64,000 bases of DNA from Phaeodactylum tricornutum CCAP 1055/1 (Eukaryota; Bacillariophyta; Bacillariophyceae; Surirellales; Neidiaceae), in the NCBI RefSeq assembly GCF_000150955.2, contig NC_011682.1, forward strand, positions 248,001 to 312,000. Direction: 5' to 3'. Below the pieces are notes generated by a model. The model did no database searches. It was not told the origin of the DNA and saw nothing but the letters and a program-made list of their open reading frames with translations. The position numbers and the translations under genes were made by a program. The first letter of the stretch is position 1. Every line of letters starts with the position of its first letter. This document shows, piece by piece, positions 1 through 9,929 of the stretch.

Positions 1-854
1 CCATCCTCTGCTAAACAGAGTTGACGGCTTTTGCTATCTTTAGCAAGGTTAGCGATTGCGGTGCAACCGGCCTGTTGCAACATAGCCGAAAGATGGCTAC
101 CCGAATTGTGTCGACGCATAGCCCTAAGCAGTACGCTTATACCGCCTTGTCTCATTAGCATGGTACGGATGCCAGCGCTTTTGGTGAGACCCTCTCTGGA
201 TAGACTAGTCAAAAGGAGACAGCCGACTCTTTGAAGCTCGCCGTCTAGATCAGTCCCAGAATTGTGCCTGAGCATTGCGGAAATGATAAGATCGATTCCA
301 CCTCGCAAAGCAATCCACATTGCGTTACTCTCGAGTAAAGAGAGGCTCCAGAGCGCCCCGAGGCAAGATGCTTGCACTGCTGCGTCGCTCTGATTGACTC
401 TGTTGTGACGCTGCATCGCAGCCAATATCACTCTAATTCCCCCTTGTTTTCCGATGGAGGTCTTGGTGGTATCGGCATTCAGTGCCAAAGTCCACAGTAC
501 ACGGCAGCCAATTTCTTGCACGCTACGAGCCTTTTGGTCATATCCATTCAGTCCTCGCATTGCTGCTAAAACAACTTGTATACCACCTTGTCTTGTTACG
601 GAATTCCGCCTGGATTCCGTCGTTGAAAAACAGAGTAAAGCATGACAGCCATAGAGCTGTATATTCGGTCTTTGTGAATAAGTATTCATACAATGCACGA
701 TGGCAGAAATTGCCGCTTCTGCAAAGGCTTTTTCATTGTAGTTCTCAGCCACTAGTACTACCTCTTTTAAGGATTCAAGTACTCGGCCGGCATTTTTAGA
801 ATCTTTTATCTCTTGAACGAGCTTCCCAGCCCTTATCTCCGGCAGTGTGCCCAT
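1..854 (-). CDS. ARM/HEAT-repeat protein, 3' part cut by window edge
   Basis: The reverse strand is open from an ATG at 854 to the window edge (about 284 residues visible). The translation shows at least four degenerate armadillo-like units of 45-55 residues. Each has a helix with a conserved Gly-Cys or similar pair (EIGCRVLWTLALN, QASCLGALWSLSL, RVGCLLLTSLS, QAGCTAIANLA), then a loop and a QGGI-VIL-AM-RHN helix. ARM folds are scaffolds for protein-protein contacts; no partner can be inferred. The frame stays open upstream of the ATG to about 972 with no further in-frame ATG, so an upstream exon could exist and the 5' end is uncertain. The C-terminus lies outside the window. Fold assignment is fairly sure; function is unknown. 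Confidence 0.75.
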   Translation of the reverse strand, partial: MGTLPEIRAGKLVQEIKDSKNAGRVLESLKEVVLVAENYNEKAFAEAAISAIVHCMNTYSQRPNIQLYGCHALLCFSTTESRRNSVTRQGGIQVVLAAMRGLNGYDQKARSVQEIGCRVLWTLALNADTTKTSIGKQGGIRVILAAMQRHNRVNQSDAAVQASCLGALWSLSLLESNAMWIALRGGIDLIISAMLRHNSGTDLDGELQRVGCLLLTSLSREGLTKSAGIRTMLMRQGGISVLLRAMRRHNSGSHLSAMLQQAGCTAIANLAKDSKSRQLCLAED

Positions 855-1611
855 CGCCACTTTGGCTGCACTTGTGTTGGTAGTTTTAGGGGGCAGAGGT
901 GAGCTGTTGACGTACTTTGATGCATATTGTGAGCAGTTGTTCACGTTAATAAGGTTTGTATCACAGCTTCATAGGTTACGCTTTCGTGCTTCCAACGGTA
1001 TTTTCAACCGCAATAACTGACTTCCCATTAAGGCTTTTACAAACATTTACCGTTTGTAAGCATCATTATACTTGTTAAGGTAGATAGGCTTCGCCAATAA
1101 ATCTGCTGACAAACGGCCTGGTACCGTTATTTGAAGTTCTTAGAAATCACCTAATTTTGGCTTTTCTGGACGTCCGAGCCATCGACGGCGACTTTTGCTA
1201 TTTTTCCACTTAGGTAACGGTTGATTTTTCATAGTGACATCGGAATGAGAAAACCACGAGCAGGACTTATTACTCTTCTTTGTCGACAGCGATTCAGTTG
1301 ACCTTTGATCTACGTAACACAACTGTGAACAGCAAAAAGCTCTGACTAAAATAACCGTTGATTCTTTCATTGGAGGGCTTCCCGGCCTTACATTAGTAGT
1401 TTAGAATAGCTGTTCATACGACACATGAACGACATAAAACTGATGAATGTTACACTTTACTGTTACACGTACAGTTGGTTCTTTTTTCTTTCCTCGTTCG
1501 GCCTGCTCTGTACGCCTGTCTCTTCCGGCTGCACGTGTGCGTATACCTTCAAGTCACCAAGTGCCATTCCACTGATTGAATCTGTGAGGTTGCGATCCCT
1601 TGCCATTAACC
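855..1611. other. Divergent intergenic region, ARM-repeat gene / PMM
   Basis: This stretch of about 750 bases separates two divergently transcribed genes and presumably holds both promoters. A short reverse-strand reading frame at 1140-1370 has no recognisable domain and is probably chance. No repeat, tRNA or clear regulatory motif was seen. Confidence 0.5.
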
Positions 1612-2532
1612 ATGAGCGCTACTCCCGTAAAGCCACGTATCCTAGCCCTCTTCGATGTTGATGGGACACTGACGATTCCTCGGGGTGAAATTACCCCTGA
1701 CATGATGGCGTTCATGAAGGATCTCAGCAAGAAAGTGACTGTTGGTATTGTCGGAGGTATGCGGCCTGTTTGATCGGAATTGGAAGGTTTCCTTCGCCTC
1801 TGTACGGCTCGTTTATCTTAGATTTTGGCTCACATTGCTCTTCAATTCAGGAAGCGACTTGCCTAAACAGGAAGAACAGCTCGGGACTGGTATTGTCGAC
1901 GTGTTTCCGTGGAATTTTTCGCAAAATGGTTTGGTCGCGTACAATAAAGGTCAGCTATTGGAGGTGCAGACCATTGCTAAATTTCTGGGGGAAGACAATG
2001 TGAAGCGCATCGTCAATTGGGTTTTAAAGTATTTGGTAGATATCGACATTCCTGTCAAGGTATGCAACGGCTTTGATATGTTGTATTTCGCTTAATCACG
2101 TCAAACTAATTCGAAAACAATCTTCGTTTCTTGCAGCGTGGAACTTTTTTTGAATTTCGCAGTGGAATGTTTAACATTTCGCCTATTGGTCGTAATTGCT
2201 CCCGAGAAGAGCGCAACGAATACGAAAGATTTGATTTGGAAAACAACGTCCGCAAAAAAATGGTGGAAGCCATGGCCAAAGAATTTGCTGACTTGGGGTT
2301 GACTTATTCCATTGGGGGCCAAATTTCGTTCGATTGCTTTCCGAAGGGATGGGACAAGACCTATTGCCTAAAGTTTCTAGATGCTAGTGAATTTGACGAA
2401 ATTCATTTTTTCGGTGACAAGACCTTCGAAGGAGGCAATGATTTTGAAATCTTTTCGCATGAGCGAACGATCGGCCATACTGTCACTTCCCCCGATGACA
2501 CGAAAAATCAATGCACTAAGCTATTTATGTAA
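1612..2532 (+). CDS. PMM: Phosphomannomutase
   Basis: Converts mannose-6-phosphate to mannose-1-phosphate in the cytosol, the entry step to GDP-mannose for glycosylation and mannan-type polymers. Three exons join in frame: 1612-1756, 1851-2059 and 2137-2532 (249 residues, the usual eukaryotic PMM length). Introns of 94 and 77 nt are GT-AG. The HAD-type nucleophile motif FDVDGT lies near residues 14-19, followed by [14 protein letters not shown], the cap-domain stretch [12 protein letters not shown] and the C-terminal [14 protein letters not shown] metal/phosphate loop. All are hallmarks of eukaryotic PMM rather than bacterial ManB. The ATG at 1612 is the first in frame and gives a normal N-terminus. 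It converges on the RAD54-like gene with only 107 bases between stop codons. Confidence 0.95.
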
Positions 2533-2639
2533 TGAAAAGACGTTTTCGAGCCGCGCGATAACATTGATTACACAACGTTCTTAATATTTAATTTTCTGCC
2601 GTTTGCCCTGTCTTGCACCAACGCAATGTGCGATAGTTA

Positions 2640-5600
2640 TCAAGTGTAGACTTCACCTAGAGACCGTTTTTTGGTCCCTTGCAGCTTCTTTGTACCGCAG
2701 GCGCCGCACTTCCGAGCTGACTTAGCGTTATGAAGAGTACATGTAGGGCATTCCCATTGCTTCGACAACTGGGCAGGAGCAAGCGAATGGTCTGAGGATT
2801 CTCTAGCCACTGTCGATATCGAATCTTGAGTCATTTCATCCTCACATGCCCTTGCCAACATCCCTTTGGCGCTCGCGGGACTGCTCTGAATACTATCAAC
2901 GGGGTGGCTAAGACCGATTCCTGATGACGTCTCCACGTCTCCGTATTCTAAGGCTTTGTTCAATTTTGACGCATTTTCAGTCTTCTGCTTTGGCTCGGCG
3001 GCCGTGTCGGAACGGCAGTCCAGGCCACATTCAGGATCTATATTTTCCTCTTCGTTCAAGGATGATAAGTGCTGACAATGAGCAACTTGAAAGGGATCCT
3101 CGGAACTAGAATCCACCAAAGAGTCCGCAACGGAATCTGCTTTCTTTTCTTTCTCGGCTTTCTGCATTTGTGTACTCAATGGAGACCCAGATTCAGGTTT
3201 TTCGTCCAAAAGTTCTTTTTCATCTTCGCTCTCCTGAATATTTTCGAGTTCCGCAAGAGCCAAACGCTCCTCTTCGTCTTGCTGACGCTGCTGGATGAGA
3301 CTCCAAGTCACTTCCAGACCAAACACAAAGGAAACAGAATCAGTTCCTCTCATTGCTGCTCGGAAGATCGGATCATCTACAGTGTCACTTGATTGGTGAT
3401 GAGACCAATGGCGCATATTTTCCTCATCCGGCATCCCGATTTGCTCTTGGTAGTCTTCGCCACGCTCGTTGTTCACAATCGCACTAGAGCCCAAGATGTC
3501 AATGGCGTTCTCGTTTTCGTCCAGAGATTTGTCGTCGTCAGCCTTCATTGACATAAGACGGGGCACCAGAGCTGTCCATCGCTCCAACCAAACGCTTTGC
3601 AGTCGACGAGCAGCGTCAGCAATGTCATCGCCTGGGGACCAAACTTTCAATACGTTGGCAAAAATACGGTTGACGTCTTTGGAGAAGGTGGAAACGCTTT
3701 TGTAGGCTGCCGACTGGTCAACTTCCAGGGTAAGTTTGCTTGAAATGGTTCCAAAGTCCATAGGTTGCTTCACAAGCTTTTCGTACTCATCCTTAGCACG
3801 TCCATGCTCTGTTGGTATCAAAGGTTTGAGAAAGAAGGACGAGTCCTCCTGGGCCTTGATGTCCTCCAGCAACTCGCGACACGCTGCCAGTTTCTTGGGC
3901 AAAACGTTCATGGCTTCCATTTCGGCGTTGTCATGGATAATCTCGCACCGTTCACATCGGAGCTTGTCGTGAGTATCAGAAGGCGTTCCCGTTCGTAGTT
4001 TGAACAAATTCTTGAGGTCTTTGGTTGATAGCTGATTGGTCTGTTCTTTGTCGTCGACCACGGACTGCAGTCCCTCTTTTGAGAGCTGGCGCTGGAAAAT
4101 CTTTTCTTCCACAGTTCCGGTTGCCAAAAAGCGATACGTAAAGCACCGTTTCTTCTGGCCGTCACGCCAGCATCGAGCTGCAGCCTGCTTATCCACCGCA
4201 GGATTCCAGTCGGGATCAAACAAGACCAAACGGTTGCCCCCAATCAAGTTCAAACCACTGGTGGCGATAGAGTAACATCAAGAAAACCGTGAGCAAATCT
4301 TCCGCTGAAAATGTATGGGACGACAAGTACAGACGAGAACGTTTATGTACGTACCATCCACCGGCTTTGCTGGAAAGCAAAAAAGCGACGAGGGGCGAAT
4401 TGGGGTCGTTGAATTCGTCACACATTTTCTGTCGCTTTTTCATCGTGATGGATCCGTCTAGACGGCAAAAGCCCCAGGAATTTTCGCGACACATGCGTCC
4501 AATGAGATCCAGCGTTTGCGTGTAATTGCTCACAATGACAATCTTATCGTTACCGTTGCCCGGTTTGCGCATTTCCTTCATAAGGCGGTAGAGAACAAAC
4601 ATTTTACCGGACCATTCGGGGCGTACGGGAGCAAAGTCTCCCCGTCGGCCGCCTCCTTCACCGGGAACATACGGGAGAAATTTGGCAATGCCGTCCGCTC
4701 CCGGTGCGGCCATGGAAGCCTTGTCGTCGTCCTCGTCCGTGTACTTGACTACTTTACCACCCCGTTTGTTACTTGGGCCCACCGCAAAGCTTTTGTCTTC
4801 TTCTGCCACCAGGCTGGGATGATTGGCGAGCTTCATTAGCATTTGAATAGATGAAAGACAGTTGACTTGCTTGCCGTCCAAAACGTGTTGCATGTCTTTG
4901 CTGTTGACGAGATGTTGGTACATATTTTGTTGAATTTCGGTCAGATTGCAACAGACAACTTGTACGAGTTTCGGTGGTAGGTGCTGTGCGTTGAGCGTAT
5001 TGACCCGGCGTAGAATAAAATCGTTGACGATCCGACTCATATCGTTTTGAATTTGCATCATTTTGTGTTTTTGGGCGTCGGAGGCGTCGGGCTCGCGTCC
5101 GCGCAGAATCGGGAAGAGTGTTTTGCGGCGGAATTCTTCCGGCGTTCCCAGTATGCCGGGATTGGTAAAGTCCACCATGGCGTAGAACTCTTGCAAGTCG
5201 TTCTGCATGGGCGTTCCGGTCAGAAGCACCCGTCGTCGGACCGGCAGGGAATTGAGGGCACGGGAGGTTTGGTTGTCGCTGTTTTTGAGGCGGTGTGCTT
5301 CGTCGCAAACGAGCAAATCGCAGCAGTCGGCGTGTTTGGACAGACGCCCGACGTGGGTCCGGATGCACTCGTAGCTGGCAATCATCACGTTGAATATTTT
5401 GGTACGCACAAAGGTATCCAGGTTGCGTTCGACGGTTTTGCGGTCGGCTTCGGCGATTGCCAACGTTTTGACTACCCCCGGTCCGAGCCATTTGACGAAT
5501 TCGTTTTCCCAATTTTTGACGAGACTGCAGGGACAAACCACAATGACCCGTTTCGCGGTCGGGGCTCCGTTGGCAGTGATGCCAGTTTTGAGCAGCGTAT

Positions 5601-6469
5601 GAATGAGTGTGACGGACTGTAGGGTTTTGCCGAGACCCATGTCATCGGCTAGAATACTGTCCCGAACAAGGACAAACGGAAGAAAATAGAGGGTGTCAGT
5701 CCAGGGCCGCCGAGGCCAGGGTAAAGCAGCAAGTCGTCCGAGCGTGCCCCAAAGTTACGTACCAACCGTGACCATTGAAGTCTTTGAGACCCATGACACA
5801 TTCGTAGATAAACTGTACACCTTCTCGTTGATGAGGTCGTAGCCATTTGGCCAGGACGGGTGGTACGTATACGTTCTGTTTGCTGTAGGCGTGTACTGGA
5901 GCCGGACGCAGGACCGTGACGCTTTCTTCGATTCCATTCTCGTCCGGCCGGAGTTCCGTAACGACGGCAGGAGGAAGGCCTTTGGGTTCGGCAGGGGCTT
6001 GGCCATTGGACTCCGCTGACGGGTGCGGACTGGTCCAAACACAGAGCGGTTCGAAGGGCCGGTCCGGTTCCTTCTCTTCGTCATCACTGTTGTCGGAGTC
6101 GTCCGTTTCGTCGTCAGTGTGTTCCGATTTGGAAGCCAGATTGGGAAGTTTGAAGGTGAGTCCACGTCCGGCCCGCGCCATGAGTTTGGCCATACCATCC
6201 ATTCGGCGCTTGGGCCCGAGCGACGACTGTTGGAGCGCAACTTGCGCGTGCTTGCCGTAAGCCCGCCGTTTGAGCATGGGACGCTGGAACTTTTTCTGTA
6301 AAGCGGGACACGAAAGACCGGACAGTAGCGGAGCTCTTTGGACAATCATTCGGGCGCCGGGTGCAAAGAGCTTGGAGGAAGACGTCACTTTGATGGGTGG
6401 AGCATACGGACGGCTTATGCCGGGGTTGTCCGACGAGGACGACGGAAGCACTTTGCGTTTGAATAACAT
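2640..6469 (-). CDS. RAD54: RAD54-type SNF2 helicase with C-terminal bromodomain and RanBP2 zinc finger
   Basis: Swi2/Snf2 DNA translocase of the RAD54 family, acting with RAD51 in homologous recombination in the nucleus. Three exons on the reverse strand: 6469-5763, 5656-4355, 4257-2640 (1208 residues). Both introns interrupt strongly conserved motifs, giving [14 protein letters not shown]-like Walker A ([16 protein letters not shown]) and [16 protein letters not shown] after splicing, which supports the model. The DEAH box is [10 protein letters not shown]. The SNF2 core covers about residues 205-520 and helicase C about 560-740. Beyond the usual RAD54 end is a bromodomain-like segment (about 795-905; [41 protein letters not shown]). 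The position of the acetyl-lysine Asn reads Trp. A RanBP2-type finger ([10 protein letters not shown]...CGACG) lies near the C-terminus. The tail between these modules is acidic and low-complexity. Confidence 0.9.
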
Positions 6470-6925
6470 CTTATACTGTCAATGCCTTTGTATATTCAAC
6501 GAGACGAAGGCTATAGCGGAAGCAATGCCGTTCAACAACACTCACTGTCAATTTCTGCGCGGGGCACCGTGTGTGCCTGGGGTTGGCGGTAGAAATGCGA
6601 TTGTTCCCTGTACGAAATCCACGTATACCCCTACGGAGGATTCTAGAACACGATGGCTCGAATCGAAACCTTCGCCACCGGGTTCGTCCGCTTGTCAGAT
6701 AATTGCTTGTCAAGGTTCTCGCAAGCAGACCATTCTGTCTAGAAAAAGTCCGATTGAAAACAGTTGCGTCGACAAAAGCAGCGACATCAATTTACATGTC
6801 CGACCGGTTACGATATCCAGCGACATCGTCTACCTAGTCTATTCGGCTCGACGCCCTCCATGGGAATCTGCCGTTTCAGGGAGGGTGTGTAGTATACACA
6901 CAATCTTCTCTGGACATCGGTCAGC
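6470..6925. promoter_or_regulatory. Bidirectional promoter region, RAD54-like / C2 gene
   Basis: The 456 bases lie between two divergent start codons. The 9-mer ACTGTCAAT occurs twice (about 6476 and 6546), related to the TGACTGTGA family that recurs in intergenic DNA of this window. No TATA box was convincingly placed. The promoter role is inferred from gene orientation only. Confidence 0.4.
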
Positions 6926-8332
6926 ATGAGTTCTAAAATCATGGGACGAACGGCCTCCAGTAGCTCGCTATCGGAAGCTTCCTTTGACGGAGGATCATCG
7001 ACGTACGAAGCAACCAAAGCGCGCCAATCGATTCAATCGCAACCGGACAAAATCCACTGGGAGCACGCGGCGGCCTTTCGTGATCATCCCTACCGACTAC
7101 TGCACCACCAACGCGGTTTGATCGGAGTAGTACGGGTTCGCTTGTTGGAAGCAACCGATCTGAAACGTTCGTACTGGTCTCCGCTCGCACTAGGTCCGGT
7201 CAAGCACTTGGGATTGAGCAAAGCACATGGACAGGTTTCTAGCTTTTGTGCCTTTCATCTCGGTTTTGCTCCCTCCGACCCCGAGGCTGCCACGTACGCG
7301 ACAGCAACGTCCGTCGGTTTCAACAAAAAACCCGCCGCCAAACCCAAAGATGTTCCGCCCACACGGGTACTGAAGAGTCCCGTAGTGCCGGCCAACGACA
7401 ATCCAGTCTGGGAAAATTGTCAGTTCGAATTTCCCCTCCGCAAAGGCGCCATGCCGTCCGACGGCATGCGGGTGCACATTCACGTTAGTGTCGAAGAAGA
7501 CGGGACGGCCATGGAACATTTCCTACCGGGAGTCTCGTCCCAACGTACACGCATGCTGGGATTGGGCAGTTTGGACGTCACCGAACTATGCTTGGGCGAA
7601 ACGGCCTCGGGACAATTGTTGCCGGGGGTCCAAGATGCGTGGATTCCCATTTCCCTCAAGGGACAAGAAATTCCTGATTTGGACCGGTCGAATCGGGACG
7701 ACCCTTTGGCACAACCCGTTACCAAGCCGGCCCCCTCAACCGCAACGGGTGTCTTACGGGTGTTGGTTTCGTATACTCCGTTGGGTCTCGATCCTCAGCC
7801 TAAGGATATTATAGCGTTGGAGGCCTTTGCGCGTCGCAATCCCCTCTCCAGCTCGTGCAGACCCCTTATCCCACCTCTCATGCCAATGACGGTACTCGAG
7901 CGCCGCGGCCAGTACCTGCTGGCGGAATACGTTGCGAGCGACCAACGCAAGGCCTGCGTCCGATTGCACCGGAACGCGGTCTTTGTCGTGGAACGACAAA
8001 ACCTCGTCGACGCCGCACACAATCTCGCCCTGTTGCCTGCCGACGTTTGGATGTCCACGCCCGTGGGACGCAAAATGGGGGAAATCGCCGGACCTGTCGT
8101 CGCGGCGTCCCGGGAATTGCTACTGCCGGCCTTTTACAGCTTCAAACTAGTGTGGGTGGCCGTGCGGACCACCACGCTGGCGAGCATGTCGGGAGTACGA
8201 GCTTTGGGGTCCACACTTTGGCAAGAAGGATCCTCGTCCCTGATTGTCGGTCAGCAACAGTCGAGGGATTCGTACAGGGAGCACGAGCAAAGAGAGCGGA
8301 AAGTGGCCACGGCACAGTTTGTGCATTTGTAG
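6926..8332 (+). CDS. C2-domain protein
   Basis: An uninterrupted 468-residue protein. Residues of about 60-250 form a C2-like beta-sandwich: GVVRVRLLEATDLKRS opens the first strand, ANDNPVWENCQFEFPL is the typical strand 3-4 signature, MRVHIHVSVEEDG and LGLGSLDVTEL follow, and DAWIPI closes. C2 domains bind membranes or proteins, often with Ca2+. The Asp ligand pattern is only partly present (ATDLK and VEEDG), so Ca2+ binding is uncertain. The C-terminal half (about 300-440) has no recognised domain but contains hydrophobic stretches around LLLPAFYSFKLVWVAV that may contact membrane. The start is the ATG at 6926 in CAGCATGAG. It converges on YKT6. Confidence 0.7.
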   Translation: MSSKIMGRTASSSSLSEASFDGGSSTYEATKARQSIQSQPDKIHWEHAAAFRDHPYRLLHHQRGLIGVVRVRLLEATDLKRSYWSPLALGPVKHLGLSKAHGQVSSFCAFHLGFAPSDPEAATYATATSVGFNKKPAAKPKDVPPTRVLKSPVVPANDNPVWENCQFEFPLRKGAMPSDGMRVHIHVSVEEDGTAMEHFLPGVSSQRTRMLGLGSLDVTELCLGETASGQLLPGVQDAWIPISLKGQEIPDLDRSNRDDPLAQPVTKPAPSTATGVLRVLVSYTPLGLDPQPKDIIALEAFARRNPLSSSCRPLIPPLMPMTVLERRGQYLLAEYVASDQRKACVRLHRNAVFVVERQNLVDAAHNLALLPADVWMSTPVGRKMGEIAGPVVAASRELLLPAFYSFKLVWVAVRTTTLASMSGVRALGSTLWQEGSSSLIVGQQQSRDSYREHEQRERKVATAQFVHL

Positions 8333-8549
8333 ACTGGACAACCAGGTACCTTCTGACCGTTCTCAAACCGTTCACTTGTAGAGGGCGGAACAATGCAGAG
8401 GGCGAATAGGCTACAGGATTGATTAACAATAAAAAAACTACACATTAGGCTTTTTCCTGAGCGAGAAAGGAAAGGTGGATGGGTCTAAAACTAAGGACTT
8501 TCTAGACTCCCGAGGATTTGGGGGAAGTGCTTGACATTTCTACCAAGCC

Positions 8550-9338
8550 TCACGAAATGACACAGCAACTGTTCGTTTTCTTGGCTTGCTTGTAAAACAT
8601 CTTTGATTGTGCTGACAGGTCATTGGACTTGTCAACGAGGGAATCCAGTTTCACACCACGTTCCAAAACAGAATCAATCGTTTTGTGCAAAATTTGCGTC
8701 GTTTCGTCCAAGTCCTTTTGAATTTTGGTCACTTTATCGGCTTCCGCCGGATTTTGGTATTTCTGCAAGTATTCTTCCGCTTTGGTGAAAACGACGGATT
8801 CCGGGGTAGTGACTGTTTTCCAGGAGTCACCGTGTTCATTGGTAAAGTCTTCGAGCAATTGACCCAGCAGTACAAACGCAACGCGGGCGGGGTATTCCTG
8901 ATCCGTCGTAACGGTGCCACCGAGACCGTCGGCGCGTACATAGCAGTGCACAACGTAGCCTTCGTGCTCGACTGATTGGCGTTGACCTGGTTCCGTGCGT
9001 TTGGTAAAGGTTTTTGTCAAGAACATGAGCATCTCTTTGACGGACTGCACACGGAGTACGAAAGAAAGCAGTGGAAAGTTGTGTCAGAATTGGGTAAAAG
9101 TGAGCAAGCTGAGGGACCGTCCGCAGCAACGTCCCTTTCTTCACCTCTAAAGTTCAAGGAACATCAACGCACTACGAGAAATGATGACTTTTCAAAAATA
9201 TCAACGGAGGGTGTGCACAAGTAGACATACCTGTCGCTGAAAGAAACCAAAGCTCGACAGGTCATTCGATACAGTCAAAGGAATCGGTTCGTTCAGGTCC
9301 GAACCCGTCCGGACAACTGCAAGTCCAACTACTTTCAT
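8550..9338 (-). CDS. YKT6: R-SNARE YKT6 (longin domain, prenylated)
   Basis: Membrane-fusion SNARE acting in ER-Golgi, endosomal and vacuolar traffic. Two reverse-strand exons, 9338-9231 and 9044-8550, separated by a 186-nt GT-AG intron, give exactly 200 residues, the length of yeast Ykt6. The N-terminal longin domain starts MKVVGLAVVRTG and continues DLSSFGFFQRQ/SVKEMLMF across the splice, then TEPGQRQSVEHEGY and DQEYPARVAFVLL. The SNARE core (about 140-195) includes DETTQILHKTI, VLERGVKLDSLVDKS and AQSKMFYKQAKK, with the zero-layer Arg in VLERG. The end, NSCCVIS, is a palmitoylated Cys next to a CVIS CaaX box whose terminal Ser favours farnesylation. Frame and homology agree across the intron, so the model is firm. 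Confidence 0.95.
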
Positions 9339-9929
9339 TCTCTTTTTCAAGGCGGCGATTCGGAACAAATACTGTGAAAGAGACAAGAATGGTTGGGTTG
9401 AATGAGGTTGCTGTGGGCTCACTGTGAGTGCAACGGACTGTGAATTGACGATGGGTAGCTCGTGAGTACGCCTTTGGAACCCCGGTGGTTCCGTTCGTGT
9501 TCCCGGAGAGACTGTTATCGTCGGCAGCGGCCGAACGACACCGAACAAAAGTCGGCCGGAGTCGAGTCGTCCTGTCCCGTCCCGTGAGCAGCGTCAAACG
9601 GTACTCATTCCCGTGTAGGGATTCTGCCGACGGATAGTAGTAGCGACACAAAATATAGTTTACAAAACCGTTGTTTACAGGTAACAGTCAATTTGCACTT
9701 CTCGTTGGTCTCCTCCGTCTGGCCGGGCTCGGAAAATAACTGACTGTGAGATACTTTCCGAACGAAATGAAGATGACCTCGACGCACGGCACCAAGGCTG
9801 GGATAGCATGGCCATGGAGGCCCAGGCTTTTCTCTTCGTAAAGAGGGCTTCCCACACATCCATCCCAGAGAAAGTCATAGAAACGGATCCTCTTTCGATT
9901 GTCAATTGAAAGAACTGATCTACACAAGT
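9339..9929. promoter_or_regulatory. Divergent promoter region, YKT6 / SRPRA
   Basis: About 590 bases between two divergent starts. It holds one copy of the over-represented 9-mer TGACTGTGA (9741-9749) and related pieces (GGACTGTGAATTGAC near 9428, AACAGTCAATTTG near 9686). No coding potential beyond shadow frames was seen. Confidence 0.4.

Noticed and set aside
1140-1370. Reverse-strand frame of 76 codons before PMM
   Set aside because: Low-complexity Ser/Lys-rich translation, no domain, lies in a divergent promoter interval.
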